NCBI GenBank assembly: GCA_946405145.1
Contig: CAMJGE010000005.1
Span: 1 to 64,000, forward strand
DNA: 64,000 nt
Direction: 5' to 3'
DNA from: an uncultured Prevotella sp.
GTDB lineage: Bacteria; Bacteroidota; Bacteroidia; Bacteroidales; Bacteroidaceae
Shown: piece after piece, positions 36,397 to 46,484 of the stretch
How the letters are laid out: each line of letters begins with the position of its first letter
Position numbering within the stretch: the stretch's first letter is position 1
Notes under the pieces: model-generated
What the model was told of the DNA's origin: nothing
The model's input: the letters and a program-made list of their open reading frames with translations, nothing else
Database searches by the model: none
Position numbers and translations under genes: made by a program

Positions 36397-37329
36397 ATGA
36401 AGAGGATTCTAGTTACTGGTGGAGCAGGTTTTATTGGTTCCCATCTGTGTGAGCGCCTGGTAAAAGAAGGCAACGACGTTATTTGTCTTGATAACTTCTA
36501 TACGGGAAGTAAAGAGAATGTGTGGCATTTGCTGGGCGAGCACAATTTTGAAATCGTCCGTCATGATGTGTGTCAGCCTTACTGGGCAGAGGTAGATGAA
36601 ATCTATAACCTGGCTTGTCCGGCTTCTCCCGTTTACTATCAGACAGACCCGATCCAGACGACTAAGACTTCTGTATTTGGTGCTTACCACATGCTGGGAC
36701 TGGCTCGCAGAACGAAGTGTAAGATTCTTCAGACTTCTACCAGTGAGGTGTATGGTGATCCTAATGTACATCCACAGCCTGAGTCATACTGGGGCAATGT
36801 GAACACCATCGGTCTCCGTTCATGCTATGATGAGGGCAAGCGTTGCGCAGAAACCATGTTCTTCGACTATCATCGTCAGCATGGTGTGCGTATTAAGGTG
36901 ATCCGTATCTTCAATACCTACGGACCTCGTATGGCAGAGAACGACGGACGTGTGGTTTCTAACTTTATCATGCAGGCTTTGCGCAACGAGGACATCACCA
37001 TTTACGGCGATGGTACACAGACCCGTTCTTTCCAGTATGTATCCGACCTGATTGAGGGTATGGTTCGCATGATGGAGAGTGGTGACGATTTCCTCGGTCC
37101 TGTGAATATCGGTAATCCTGGTGAGTTCACCATGTTGGAACTGGCAGAGAAGGTGATAGCGAAGACAGGCTCAAAGAGTAAGATCGTGTTTAAGCCGCTG
37201 CCATCTGACGATCCGAAGATGCGCCGACCTGACATCACGCTGGCAAAGTCAAAGCTTGACTGGGAGCCCAAGGTGAAACTGGATGAAGGTCTCGAAAAGA
37301 CCATCGAGTATTTCAAGACTAAGCTCTAA
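36397..37329 (+). CDS. UDP-glucuronate decarboxylase-like NAD-dependent sugar epimerase
   Basis: The 310-residue short-chain dehydrogenase has the NAD-binding motif [14 protein letters not shown], the active-site YDEGK (YxxxK) and the serine of STSEVYGDP. It closely resembles UDP-xylose synthase (UXS), which converts UDP-glucuronate to UDP-xylose. Such a sugar nucleotide would feed surface polysaccharide. The best call is UXS-like, but other extended SDR activities cannot be excluded. Confidence 0.88.
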   Translation: MKRILVTGGAGFIGSHLCERLVKEGNDVICLDNFYTGSKENVWHLLGEHNFEIVRHDVCQPYWAEVDEIYNLACPASPVYYQTDPIQTTKTSVFGAYHMLGLARRTKCKILQTSTSEVYGDPNVHPQPESYWGNVNTIGLRSCYDEGKRCAETMFFDYHRQHGVRIKVIRIFNTYGPRMAENDGRVVSNFIMQALRNEDITIYGDGTQTRSFQYVSDLIEGMVRMMESGDDFLGPVNIGNPGEFTMLELAEKVIAKTGSKSKIVFKPLPSDDPKMRRPDITLAKSKLDWEPKVKLDEGLEKTIEYFKTKL

Positions 37330-37370
37330 GTTGCTGTCATGGCTCGGTTATCACATTTTTCACTGAATGT

Positions 37371-37401
37371 TTGGTCATTTCAGTGAAAGTGTGTACCTTT
37401 G
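37371..37401 (+). promoter_or_regulatory. promoter of thrS
   Basis: TTG (37371-37373) and TACCTTTG (37394-37401) are 20 bases apart. This argues against an earlier thrS start at 37371 inside the -33 box. Confidence 0.7.
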
Positions 37402-37436
37402 CACGCAATTTCAAAATTCAAACATATATTGTAGAT

Positions 37437-39380
37437 ATGATTAACATTACATTCCCAGACGGATCTGTTCGCTCGTATGAGCAGGGCGTGACTGGTCTTC
37501 AGATTGCAGAGAGCATCTCTCCGGCTCTCGCACGCAGCGTTGTAAGCTGTGGTGTAAACGGTGAGACAGTAGAGCTGAACCGTCCTATCAATGAGGACGC
37601 TACCATCGCGCTCTATAAGTTTGATGACGAGCAGGGTAAGCATACCTTCTGGCACACCTCAGCCCACCTGTTGGCAGAGGCCCTGCAGGAGTTGTATCCT
37701 GGCATCCAGTTCGGTTTCGGACCTGCTGTCGAGAATGGTTTCTTCTATGATGTGCTGTTGAAGGACGGCGAGAGCATCAAGGAGAGCGATTTCCCCAAGA
37801 TTGAGGCAAAGATGAAGGAGTTGGCTTCAAAGAAAGAGGCCGTTGTGCGTCGTGAGGTACCTAAGGCTGAGGCCCTGAAGCAGTTTGCTGCCGATGGTCA
37901 GACCTATAAGTGCGAGCACATCGATCAGGATCTTGAAGATGGTTCTATCACCACCTATACACAGGGTAACTTTACCGATCTGTGTCGTGGTCCGCACTTG
38001 ATGGATACAGGCGAGATCAAGGCAGTTAAGCTGACTTCTGTTGCAGGTGCTTTCTGGCGTGGCGATGCCAACCGTGAGCAGATGCAGCGTCTGTATGGTA
38101 TCTCTTTCCCCAAGAAGAAGATGCTTGATGAGTATCTTGAGATGTTGGAGGAGGCTAAGAAACGCGACCATCGTAAGATTGGTAAGGAGATGGAACTCTT
38201 CATGTTCTCAGATAAGGTAGGTAAGGGTCTGCCCATCTGGTTGCCGAAGGGTACAGAGCTCCGTCTGCGCCTGCAGGATCATCTGCGTAAGGTTCAGAAG
38301 CGTTTTGGTTATCAGGAAGTTATCACACCGCATATCGGTTCAAAGAACCTCTACGTAACCTCAGGTCACTATGCCCACTATGGCAAGGACTCGTTCCAGC
38401 CAATCCACACCCCAGAGGAGGATGAGGAGTATATGTTGAAACCCATGAACTGTCCTCACCACTGCGAGATTTTCGCTTGGAAGCCCCGTTCATATCGTGA
38501 TCTGCCTCTGCGTATTGCTGAGTTCGGTACTGTCTATCGTTATGAGCAGAGTGGTGAGCTGCACGGACTGACTCGTGTACGTTCATTCACTCAGGACGAT
38601 GCCCACCTGTTCTGTCGCCCAGACCAGGTAAAGCAGGAGTTCCTGAATGTGATGGACATCATCGGCATTGTGCTCACCGCTTTCGGATTCAACTTCGAGG
38701 CACAGATTTCTTTGCGCGATCCTAACGACCACGAGAAATATGTAGGTACTGACGAGGACTGGGCACTGGCTGAGAAAGCTATCGTTGAGGCTTGTCAGGA
38801 GAAGGGCCTGCCTGCTAAGGTAGAATATGGCGAGGCAGCATTCTATGGTCCTAAGCTCGACTTCATGATCAAGGATGCCATTGGGCGTCGCTGGCAGTTG
38901 GGTACGATTCAGGTGGATTACAACCTGCCTAAGCGCTTCCAGCTGGAATACACTGACGAGGACAATACCAAGAAGACACCTGTGATGATCCATCGTGCAC
39001 CATTCGGTTCACTGGAGCGTTTCTGCGCTGTGCTCATTGAGCATACCTCAGGTCACTTCCCCTTGTGGCTCACACCAGATCAGGTGGCTATCCTGCCGTT
39101 GTCGGAGAAGTATAATGACTATGCCCAGGAGGTTGCCAAGAAGTTTGATTTGGGTGGTGTTCGTGCCACGATCGACCTGCGTAACGAGAAACTGGGTCGT
39201 AAGATCCGTGACAATGAGTTGAAGCGTATTCCTTACATGGTTATCGTAGGCGAGAAGGAGCAGCAGGATGGTACTGTAGCCGTTCGTCCACAGGGTGGTG
39301 GCGAGCAGAGTGTGAAGACCATCCAGGAGTTCATCGATGAGGTGAATGCCCGTGTTGCTGAAATGACGAAAGACTTCTGA
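37437..39380 (+). CDS. thrS: threonyl-tRNA synthetase
   Basis: ThrRS charges tRNA-Thr and edits misacylated Ser-tRNA. The 647 residues show the N-terminal TGS domain, the editing domain with [11 protein letters not shown] (HxxxH), the class II core with [10 protein letters not shown] and [15 protein letters not shown], and the anticodon-binding C-terminus. The start at 37437 (MINITFPDG) is placed after the promoter and matches the usual beginning of the family. It is upstream of infC with a 150-base gap containing AT-rich repeats, as in many bacteria where thrS-infC-rpmI-rplT cluster. Confidence 0.97.
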   Translation: MINITFPDGSVRSYEQGVTGLQIAESISPALARSVVSCGVNGETVELNRPINEDATIALYKFDDEQGKHTFWHTSAHLLAEALQELYPGIQFGFGPAVENGFFYDVLLKDGESIKESDFPKIEAKMKELASKKEAVVRREVPKAEALKQFAADGQTYKCEHIDQDLEDGSITTYTQGNFTDLCRGPHLMDTGEIKAVKLTSVAGAFWRGDANREQMQRLYGISFPKKKMLDEYLEMLEEAKKRDHRKIGKEMELFMFSDKVGKGLPIWLPKGTELRLRLQDHLRKVQKRFGYQEVITPHIGSKNLYVTSGHYAHYGKDSFQPIHTPEEDEEYMLKPMNCPHHCEIFAWKPRSYRDLPLRIAEFGTVYRYEQSGELHGLTRVRSFTQDDAHLFCRPDQVKQEFLNVMDIIGIVLTAFGFNFEAQISLRDPNDHEKYVGTDEDWALAEKAIVEACQEKGLPAKVEYGEAAFYGPKLDFMIKDAIGRRWQLGTIQVDYNLPKRFQLEYTDEDNTKKTPVMIHRAPFGSLERFCAVLIEHTSGHFPLWLTPDQVAILPLSEKYNDYAQEVAKKFDLGGVRATIDLRNEKLGRKIRDNELKRIPYMVIVGEKEQQDGTVAVRPQGGGEQSVKTIQEFIDEVNARVAEMTKDF

Positions 39381-39536
39381 TAAGAGATGAATGAATGGAG
39401 AGATGAAATGCAATTTAGCGGATCATATGTTAAATAAATATAAAATATATGGTTGTCGGTTGCTTTCATTTCTTCATTTTTTCATTTCTTCATTTATTTA
39501 TAGTAATTTTGCAGCCGATTTTCTAAAAAACAGTTG

Positions 39537-40232
39537 ATGAAGAATGACAAAATGAAAAGTCAGTACCGTGTCAACGAACAGATACGTGTACGTGAAGTTC
39601 GCATCGTAGGCGACGAAGGTTCAACCGTAGTTCCTACCCGTGATGCATTGAATATGGCTCGTGAGCAAGGTGTTGATCTCGTAGAGATTTCGCCCAATGC
39701 CAATCCGCCAGTATGTCGCCTCATCGACTACTCCAAGTTCCTCTACCAGCAGAAGAAGCGCCAGAAGGAAATGAAGGCCAAGCAGGTAAAGGTGGAGGTG
39801 AAGGAAATCCGTTTCGGACCTCAGACCGATGAGCACGACTATCAGTTCAAGCTCAAGCATGCCAAGGAGTTCCTTGAGGAAGGTAATAAGGTACGTGCAT
39901 ACGTATTCTTCCGTGGACGCTCCATCCTGTTTAAGGAACAGGGCGAGGTGCTGTTGCTCCGCTTCGCTAACGATCTGGAGGAGGTAGGAAAGGTAGAGTC
40001 GATGCCATCGCTCGAAGGCAAGAAGATGTTCATCTATCTGGCTCCAAAGAAGGCCGGAACTCAGAAAAAGAGTCAGCAGGCTCGTGATCGTGAGGCTGCA
40101 GAACTCGAGGCTAAGGAAGCTGCCAAGCAGCAGAAAGAGGCAGAAGCCGCAGAGAAACCCGCTAATGGTGGTCTCTTCGCCAATGCCAAGATCTCTGCCG
40201 ATACGCTGAAAAAGCTCACTGAGGAAGAGTAA
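39537..40232 (+). CDS. infC: translation initiation factor IF-3
   Basis: IF-3 binds the 30S subunit and secures start-codon choice. The 231 residues carry both IF-3 domains ([37 protein letters not shown]), but the usual length is about 180. The extra ~50 residues are an alanine/glutamate/lysine-rich tail typical of Bacteroidetes. The ATG at 39537 is used; a TTG at 39534 also fits. Genes rpmI and rplT follow, the standard order. Confidence 0.95.
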   Translation: MKNDKMKSQYRVNEQIRVREVRIVGDEGSTVVPTRDALNMAREQGVDLVEISPNANPPVCRLIDYSKFLYQQKKRQKEMKAKQVKVEVKEIRFGPQTDEHDYQFKLKHAKEFLEEGNKVRAYVFFRGRSILFKEQGEVLLLRFANDLEEVGKVESMPSLEGKKMFIYLAPKKAGTQKKSQQARDREAAELEAKEAAKQQKEAEAAEKPANGGLFANAKISADTLKKLTEEE

Positions 40233-40301
40233 AAAAAGAAGATGGCGCGCCTGGTATATGCGTAGCCGTCGGATATTAATAACATTTTAAATTTTAAAAC
40301 A

Positions 40302-40499
40302 ATGCCAAAAGTAAAGACAAACTCCGGTGCAAAGAAGAGATTTTCTTTCACTGGTACAGGTAAGGTAAAGAGACGTCACGCTTACCACAGCCACATTCTG
40401 ACGAAGAAGACCAAGAAGCAGAAGCGTAACTTGGTAGGTACAACTATCGTTGATCCATCAAACATGAAGCAGGTTCGTGACCTGTTGTGTCTCCGTTAA
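40302..40499 (+). CDS. rpmI: 50S ribosomal protein L35
   Basis: The 65-residue basic protein begins [20 protein letters not shown], the L35 signature, and has the [14 protein letters not shown] stretch. It sits between infC and rplT as in most bacteria, in one operon. The protein belongs to the large subunit. Confidence 0.98.
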   Translation: MPKVKTNSGAKKRFSFTGTGKVKRRHAYHSHILTKKTKKQKRNLVGTTIVDPSNMKQVRDLLCLR

Positions 40500-40531
40500 A
40501 CCTATTGTCGAACATTTAAAGTAAGAAAATT

Positions 40532-40876
40532 ATGCCAAGATCAGTAAATCACGTTGCATCAAGAGCAAAGCGTAAGAGAATTTTGAAGCTTACCCGCGGC
40601 TATTTTGGAGCCCGCAAGAATGTTTGGACAGTAGCAAAGAACACATGGGAGAAGGGTTTGACCTATGCCTATCGTGATCGCCGTAATAAGAAGCGCAACT
40701 TCCGTGCCCTGTGGATTCAGCGTATCAACGCTGCCGCTCGTCTGGAGGGTATGAGCTACTCTGTTCTCATGGGCAAGCTCGCTAAGTCAGGTATCGAGAT
40801 CAACCGTAAGGTGCTCGCTGACCTCGCTATGAACAATCCCGAGGCTTTCAAGGCTATCGTGGAGAAGGTGAAATAA
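40532..40876 (+). CDS. rplT: 50S ribosomal protein L20
   Basis: The 114 residues match L20 ([40 protein letters not shown]). L20 is an assembly protein that in other bacteria represses its own operon by binding a leader mRNA. It ends in a GC-rich hairpin that closes the operon. Confidence 0.98.
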   Translation: MPRSVNHVASRAKRKRILKLTRGYFGARKNVWTVAKNTWEKGLTYAYRDRRNKKRNFRALWIQRINAAARLEGMSYSVLMGKLAKSGIEINRKVLADLAMNNPEAFKAIVEKVK

Positions 40877-40905
40877 AGCATACTTATGTCTTTATTAAAC
40901 TATAG

Positions 40906-40930
40906 TCCCCACCAGCTTTGGTGGGGATTA
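40906..40930 (+). terminator. terminator after rplT
   Basis: TCCCCACC (40906-40913) pairs with GGTGGGGA (40920-40927) and is followed by a short AT-rich tail. It separates the ribosomal operon from the pantothenate genes. Confidence 0.7.
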
Positions 40931-40972
40931 TTCATAAAAGGGAGATTGTTAGGATAACCATCAATATAAGAA

Positions 40973-41815
40973 ATGAAAACAACCATATTTGATCTGTTGG
41001 ATCGTAAAGGACAGCAGCCCGTGAGCATGTTGACAGCTTACGATTACAACACTGCCCGTATCATGGATGAGGCGGGTATTGACATGATTCTCGTAGGCGA
41101 TTCGCTGGGGAATGTCATGTTGGGTTACGAAAACACACTTGCTGTTACCGTCGATGACATGATTCATCATGGTAAGGCTGTATGCCGAGGTGCCAAGCAG
41201 GCTTTCGTGGTGATTGATATGCCTTTTATGTCATATCAGACCTCTGTGGAAGATGCTGTGCGCAATGCCGGGCGTATTATGAAGGAAACCAACTGCCAGG
41301 CCGTGAAGCTGGAGGGTGGTGTAGAATATGCTGATCGTATCAAGGCCATTACACAGGCAGGCATCCCTGTGGTGGCTCATATCGGACTCACCCCTCAGTC
41401 GTTTAATGCTTTAGGTGGCTATAAGGTACAGGGCAAGTCACTGGAGCAGGCCAAAAAACTGCTCAAGGATGCTAAGGCTGTAGAAGAGGCTGGTGCCTTT
41501 GCCATCACCTTGGAGTGTGTGCCAGCGCCTCTAGCCAAGTTGGTTACTGAGCAGAGTGGGGCCCTCACAATTGGTATTGGTGCTGGTAATGGCTGCGATG
41601 GTCAGGTGCTGGTCTATCAGGATATGCTGGGCTATACTGGAGGCTTTATTCCCAAGTTCGTAAAGAAATATGCCGACCTCCACAGCGTAATGCTTGAGGC
41701 GTTCAAACAATATAAGGAAGAGTGCGGGAATCGTTCCTTCCCAGCACTATCGCAGAGCTATGGCATCAGCGACGAGGTGATGCAGGAACTTTTTGAACCC
41801 GAATTAAAATACTAA
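40973..41815 (+). CDS. panB: 3-methyl-2-oxobutanoate hydroxymethyltransferase
   Basis: PanB makes ketopantoate from 2-oxoisovalerate and 5,10-methylene-THF, the first committed step to pantothenate. The 280 residues contain the family motifs LVGDSLGNVMLGYENT (metal and ligand binding), PVVAHIGLTPQS and TIGIGAGNGCDGQVL. It leads a six-gene cluster for pantothenate and coenzyme A, with small gaps (7-25 bases). Confidence 0.97.
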   Translation: MKTTIFDLLDRKGQQPVSMLTAYDYNTARIMDEAGIDMILVGDSLGNVMLGYENTLAVTVDDMIHHGKAVCRGAKQAFVVIDMPFMSYQTSVEDAVRNAGRIMKETNCQAVKLEGGVEYADRIKAITQAGIPVVAHIGLTPQSFNALGGYKVQGKSLEQAKKLLKDAKAVEEAGAFAITLECVPAPLAKLVTEQSGALTIGIGAGNGCDGQVLVYQDMLGYTGGFIPKFVKKYADLHSVMLEAFKQYKEECGNRSFPALSQSYGISDEVMQELFEPELKY

Positions 41816-41822
41816 TTAGGAC

Positions 41823-42668
41823 ATGAAGGTAGTTAAGACTGTAAAAGAAGTAAGGGAAATTGTTTCTGCCTGGAGGAAAGAGGGACTGAGTGTGGGACTG
41901 GTGCCCACGATGGGCTATCTGCACGAAGGTCATCAGAGTCTTATCCGCAAGTCTGCCAGCCAGAACGATCGTACGGTAGTCTCTGTATTCGTGAACCCCA
42001 TCCAGTTTGGTCCCAATGAAGATCTGGAGGCTTATCCGCGCGACCTGAACCGTGATATGGAGAAGGTGGAAGAGGCAGGGGGAGACCTCATCTTCAATCC
42101 TGAGCCTGCTGAGATGTATCCTGGTCACTTCACATCATTCATCGATACGACAGAGACCACAGAACTGCTTTGTGGAGCTGTGCGCCCCATTCACTTCCGT
42201 GGTGTCTGCACAGTGGTGGGCAAACTCTTCAATATCGTTCAGCCCGATCGTGGCTACTTCGGACAGAAGGATGCCCAGCAGTTGGCAACGATCAAGCGCT
42301 TCGTACGCGACCTGAATTTCCCGATAGAGATTATCCCTTGTCCCATCGTGCGTGAGGATGATGGTCTCGCTAAGTCAAGCCGTAACACCTATCTGAACCC
42401 TGAGGAGCGTCAGGCAGCCCTAATTCTTTCCAAGAGTCTGAAGAAGGGTCAGGAGGCTATCGCCAAGGGTGAGCGCGATTCACAGAAGGTGATTGACATT
42501 ATCCGTGAGAGTCTTGAGACTGAGCCTCTGGCACGTATCGACTATGTAGAGGTGGTGGATTTCGAGAATATCCAGCGCACTCAGAAGATCGAGGGTGAGA
42601 CACTTGTGGCTATTGCCGTATATATCGGCAAAACGCGACTGATTGACAATTTTATTGTAAACCAATAA
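41823..42668 (+). CDS. panC: pantoate-beta-alanine ligase
   Basis: PanC condenses pantoate with beta-alanine using ATP to make pantothenate. The 281-residue cytidylyltransferase-fold protein has PTMGYLHEGHQSLI with the HxGH-like motif, VFVNPIQFGPNEDL, and the KMSKS-like DDGLAKSSRNTYL. It follows panB by seven bases. Confidence 0.97.
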   Translation: MKVVKTVKEVREIVSAWRKEGLSVGLVPTMGYLHEGHQSLIRKSASQNDRTVVSVFVNPIQFGPNEDLEAYPRDLNRDMEKVEEAGGDLIFNPEPAEMYPGHFTSFIDTTETTELLCGAVRPIHFRGVCTVVGKLFNIVQPDRGYFGQKDAQQLATIKRFVRDLNFPIEIIPCPIVREDDGLAKSSRNTYLNPEERQAALILSKSLKKGQEAIAKGERDSQKVIDIIRESLETEPLARIDYVEVVDFENIQRTQKIEGETLVAIAVYIGKTRLIDNFIVNQ

Positions 42669-42678
42669 TCCCTGAAAG

Positions 42679-43071
42679 ATGACTATCACGCTGCTGAAAG
42701 CAAAAATTCACCGTGCTGTGGTGAAGCAGGCTGACCTCGATTATGTGGGCAGTATCACCATCGACTCAGAGTTGTTGCGCGAATCTGGTATTCTGGAGTA
42801 TGAGAAAGTGGAGATTGCCGACATCGACAACGGTAATCGTTTCGAGACGTACGCCATCGCAGGTGAGGCAGGCTCAGGCATCATCTGTCTGAATGGTGCT
42901 GCTGCCCGTTGTGTGAATGAAGGCGACAAGATTATCATCATGGCTTATGCCCAGGTGACACCTGAGGAGGCTAAGACGCACAAACCCACTGTGCTCTTCG
43001 TGGATCAGGATAATAAGATTGTACGTAAGGCTAACTACGAGAAGCATGGTCTGCTGGTTGAACAAAATTGA
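42679..43071 (+). CDS. panD: aspartate 1-decarboxylase precursor
   Basis: PanD makes beta-alanine from aspartate and is a pyruvoyl enzyme made by self-cleavage at Gly24-Ser25, visible here as YVGSITIDS. The 130-residue length and the C-terminal half ([20 protein letters not shown]) match the family. It is 10 bases from panC. Confidence 0.97.
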   Translation: MTITLLKAKIHRAVVKQADLDYVGSITIDSELLRESGILEYEKVEIADIDNGNRFETYAIAGEAGSGIICLNGAAARCVNEGDKIIIMAYAQVTPEEAKTHKPTVLFVDQDNKIVRKANYEKHGLLVEQN

Positions 43072-43096
43072 AAATTGTAAAATTGAAAATTGAAGT

Positions 43097-44284
43097 ATGC
43101 TGACGGGGAAATCTATTGTCTTGGGCGTTACGGGAAGCATCGCAGCCTATAAGATTGCCAATCTGGCATCGATGCTGGTGAAGTTGAATGCCGATGTTCA
43201 CGTCATCATGACGCAGAATGCCACGCATTTCATCACACCGATGACCTTTGAGACACTGACGAACAATAAGTGCATCGTTGATACCTTCGACCGCAATTTC
43301 AATTTCGAAGTGAAACACGTGTCGCTGGCAAAGAAAGGTGATCTGTTTCTCGTTGCCCCCTGCACAGCCAATGTCATTGGTAAGGTGGCAGGTGGCATCT
43401 GTGACGATATGCTCACCACCACCATCATGGCTACCAAGGCACCTGTACTCTTCTCACCAGCCATGAATACGGGCATGTGGGAGAATCCCATCCTGCAGGA
43501 TAATCTTCAAAAACTGAAGCATTACGGCTACCATATCATCGAGCCCATTGAGGGTCGACTGGCTTGTGGCGATACTGGTAACGGCAAGATGGCTTCAGAG
43601 GAAACTCTGTTGCAGCATATTCTCTTGCATCTGGCAAAGGAGAAAGATCTCAAGGGTAAGAAGATGCTTATTACTGCCGGACCTACTCAGGAAGCTATCG
43701 ACCCTGTGCGCTTTATCACGAACCACTCTTCTGGCAAGATGGGTTATGCCATTGCCAAGATGGCTGTTCTCCGTGGTGCAGAGGTGACACTTGTCTCTGG
43801 TCCCGTCAGCATCCAGCCTTTTGCTGGTGTAAAGAAAGTTAATGTCAAGAGCGCACAGGATATGTTTGAGGCTGTCACCTCACGGAGTGCTGAGCAGGAT
43901 GCCATTATCATGTGCAGTGCTGTGGCTGACTATAAGCCTGCCAGCTATGCCGACCAGAAGGTGAAGAAGAATGATGCCGATTTGAGTATCGCCCTTACAC
44001 GAACACAGGATATCTTAGGTTATCTCGGTGCCCACAAACGTGAAGGACAGGTGCTTGTGGGCTTCTCGATGGAGACGGAGAATCTGATAGAGAATTCGCG
44101 TGCGAAACTGACGAATAAAAATGCTGACTTGATCTGTGCCAACTCCATCGCTTCTGCTCAGACTGGCTTTGCTGTTGATACCAATAAGGTGACTCTGATC
44201 ACCCAGCAGGAAGTGACAGAGCTGCCCCTTTGCTCTAAAGAGGAAACTGCAGACTTAATTCTCAATAAGATATGCACATACTGA
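43097..44284 (+). CDS. coaBC: bifunctional phosphopantothenoylcysteine synthetase/decarboxylase
   Basis: The 395-residue protein joins CoaC (about residues 1-185, flavoprotein with LGVTGSIAAYK, the HVSLA histidine and PAMNTGMW) and CoaB (about 190-395, KMLITAGPTQEAIDPVRFITNHSSGKMG). Together they convert 4-phosphopantothenate and cysteine to 4-phosphopantetheine. It overlaps coaX by 13 bases. Confidence 0.96.
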   Translation: MLTGKSIVLGVTGSIAAYKIANLASMLVKLNADVHVIMTQNATHFITPMTFETLTNNKCIVDTFDRNFNFEVKHVSLAKKGDLFLVAPCTANVIGKVAGGICDDMLTTTIMATKAPVLFSPAMNTGMWENPILQDNLQKLKHYGYHIIEPIEGRLACGDTGNGKMASEETLLQHILLHLAKEKDLKGKKMLITAGPTQEAIDPVRFITNHSSGKMGYAIAKMAVLRGAEVTLVSGPVSIQPFAGVKKVNVKSAQDMFEAVTSRSAEQDAIIMCSAVADYKPASYADQKVKKNDADLSIALTRTQDILGYLGAHKREGQVLVGFSMETENLIENSRAKLTNKNADLICANSIASAQTGFAVDTNKVTLITQQEVTELPLCSKEETADLILNKICTY

Positions 44285-45039
44285 TTGACATAGGCAATTC
44301 CACTATCGTGACTGCGATTGCCGATCAGGAAGGTAATATCACCCATACTTGGCGCTTCAAGACGCGCAAGGAGGAGACAGCCACCTTCTTCCGCTATGAA
44401 TTGAAACAGGGACTTCGTAAGTTTGGCGTGGAAGCAGTTGATATCGAGGGCGTTACCATATCTTCTGTGGTGCCTGAAGTCAACGACGATATCGCGCAGG
44501 CTGTCAATGATCTCACAGGGCTATTTCCTCATTTCTTCAGTCTCGACGATGCTAAAGATATATTTACTATCGACATCGAGTCGCCCTCACAGTTGGGTAA
44601 GGATCGCTTGGCAGATGCCTTGGGTGCTGTTGCCTGTTATGGGGCACCTGCCATAGTGATTGACTTTGGCACTGCCACCACCTTTGGCGTAATCGATGCT
44701 GAGCGCAGATTCCTTGGAGGACTGATTATCCCTGGTGTCAAGACCTCGTTGAGTGCCCTCAGTCAGCGTGCCTCGCAACTGCCTGCCATCAATATTGAAA
44801 AGCCTAAACATTTGGTAGGTCGTAATACGCTGGAGTGCATGCAGAGTGGTATTCTTTATGGCACTGCTGCGATGATCGATGGTTTGATCGATCGTCTGTT
44901 GCCAACACTTTCAGAACCAGTGCATATCATCGCTACAGGCGGTATGGCAAAGGACATCGTGCCCCACTGCCGTCATCAGATAGAACTTGATAAATATTTG
45001 CTGTTCAAAGGACTCTTCAAAGCAACCCATCAGAAATGA
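44272..45039 (+). CDS. coaX: type III pantothenate kinase
   Basis: CoaX phosphorylates pantothenate, the first step to CoA. The 255 residues show the actin-like ATPase motifs LIDIGNSTIVTAIAD and VIDFGTATTFGVID, plus RDxLG-like SQLGKDRLADALGA. This is the potassium-dependent, non-feedback-inhibited type. It overlaps its upstream and downstream partners, so translation is coupled. Confidence 0.94.
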   Translation: MHILIDIGNSTIVTAIADQEGNITHTWRFKTRKEETATFFRYELKQGLRKFGVEAVDIEGVTISSVVPEVNDDIAQAVNDLTGLFPHFFSLDDAKDIFTIDIESPSQLGKDRLADALGAVACYGAPAIVIDFGTATTFGVIDAERRFLGGLIIPGVKTSLSALSQRASQLPAINIEKPKHLVGRNTLECMQSGILYGTAAMIDGLIDRLLPTLSEPVHIIATGGMAKDIVPHCRHQIELDKYLLFKGLFKATHQK

Positions 45040-45800
45040 GAATCGATATTATCGGCTCAGGTAATCTGGCCACGAACCTGTCGCTGGCATTAAAAGATGC
45101 AGGTCAAGAGATTGTTCAGATTTTTAGTCGTACAGAGGCGCATGCCAAGGAACTTGCCGATAAGGTAGGCTGTCCCTATACCTCTTCGCTTGATGCCATC
45201 CTGAGCGATGCTGATGTTTACATCCTTTCTGTGAAAGACGATGCCCTTCTTCGTCTGATTCCCACCATCTGTGACTCGCGCAAAAACGGACTCTTCCTTC
45301 ACACGGCAGGCAGTGTGCCGATGAACCTCTTTGAAGGTTCTGCCTCTCAATATGGGGTGCTCTATCCCATGCAGACCTTCTCCAAGAACCGTCGTGTCGA
45401 TTTCCGAGAGATACCTTGTTTTATTGAGGCTTCAAGTGCTCAGACTTTAGCTGTTGTCCGTTCTCTGGCTGAGCGTATCTCCGATCATGTGGTAGAGTGT
45501 GATTCAGAGAAACGGAAGAAGATGCACCTTGCAGCTGTGTTGGCGTGCAATCTTACCAATCACTGCTATCGTCTGGCGGAACGTGTACTTGAGGCAGAGC
45601 AGATAGATTTCAGTCTTTTCCTTCCTTTGATTGAAGAGACGGCCCGTAAGGTGAAGACACTTTCGCCCAAGGAAGCCCAGACGGGTCCGATGGTACGTTA
45701 TGATCAAGGTGTCATGCGTATGCAGATGGAGATGCTTCCCGATGACCGCACCCGAGAGATCTATCGCCTCATGGCTGAGAGCATTCACGAGGATTTATAG
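45036..45800 (+). CDS. Rossmann-like/DUF2520 oxidoreductase-like protein
   Basis: The 254 residues begin with a Rossmann NAD(P) motif IIGSGNLATNLSLAL (about 4-18), a domain related to F420- and ketopantoate-reductase-like folds, and end in a helical DUF2520-type half. The pantothenate genes beside it lack panE, and DUF2520 proteins share the ketopantoate reductase/P5C reductase fold. A missing PanE function is therefore possible but unproven. It overlaps coaX by four bases. Confidence 0.8.
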   Translation: MRIDIIGSGNLATNLSLALKDAGQEIVQIFSRTEAHAKELADKVGCPYTSSLDAILSDADVYILSVKDDALLRLIPTICDSRKNGLFLHTAGSVPMNLFEGSASQYGVLYPMQTFSKNRRVDFREIPCFIEASSAQTLAVVRSLAERISDHVVECDSEKRKKMHLAAVLACNLTNHCYRLAERVLEAEQIDFSLFLPLIEETARKVKTLSPKEAQTGPMVRYDQGVMRMQMEMLPDDRTREIYRLMAESIHEDL

Positions 45801-46484
45801 TATCCTGCATAGTTTTCTGAAGTCTGACTCTTTGCCGTAGCACACAAGCACGTCACCTTCTTCCAGTGGCGCATCCTCTCCCTCAGAGATGTTGGCCACC
45901 ACAGCGGCATTATACTCGATACCCAGGAAATTCTGCACCCTCTCTTTCTTCTTGACAGCGATGATCTTCAGGTTGAAATCCTCGTTGAGATGCAGTTCGT
46001 TGGCAGAGAGTCCGATGAACTTCTTGGGAATGTCAAATTTATAGACGCAATAGTTGGCATCCACGCGATAGAGATCAGTCTTCACACCCAGATCCATCTG
46101 GCGCACCAGCGAGCGGGCTGCACGTTCCTCAGGAATCAGGATCTTATCGATGTCGAAGGCCTGTAGGATGCTCTTGTGCACATAGTCGTTGGCACGAGCA
46201 TAGATATTCTTCACCCCCAGCTTTTTCAACAGAGCCACCACGCGCACTGAGGCCCCCAGATTACTGCCTATCGCCACGATGGTCACATCCACTTTCTTCA
46301 GTGGCAGCACACCTAGTGCCAGTTCGTCGCAGGCGTCGATTTGAAACGCGGCATCACAGATGTCCTTCACTTTCTCTACACGGCTGGCATCGCTGTCGGC
46401 GGCAATAACCTCATGGCCCAGGGCAGACATTTCATCTGCCAGCACCCTGCCGTATGTTCCTAATCCGATAATAATACACTTCAT
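45795..46484 (-). CDS. ktrA: K+ uptake regulatory protein KtrA/TrkA
   Basis: The 229-residue cytoplasmic RCK protein has a TrkA-N Rossmann domain (CIIIGLGTYGRVLADEM) for NAD(H)/ATP-type ligands and a C-terminal TrkA-C domain (about residues 140-229). It gates the K+ channel subunit encoded directly upstream on the same strand, with which it overlaps by four bases. Its stop lies six bases inside the convergent DUF2520 gene. Confidence 0.93.
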   Translation of the reverse strand: MKCIIIGLGTYGRVLADEMSALGHEVIAADSDASRVEKVKDICDAAFQIDACDELALGVLPLKKVDVTIVAIGSNLGASVRVVALLKKLGVKNIYARANDYVHKSILQAFDIDKILIPEERAARSLVRQMDLGVKTDLYRVDANYCVYKFDIPKKFIGLSANELHLNEDFNLKIIAVKKKERVQNFLGIEYNAAVVANISEGEDAPLEEGDVLVCYGKESDFRKLCRIL

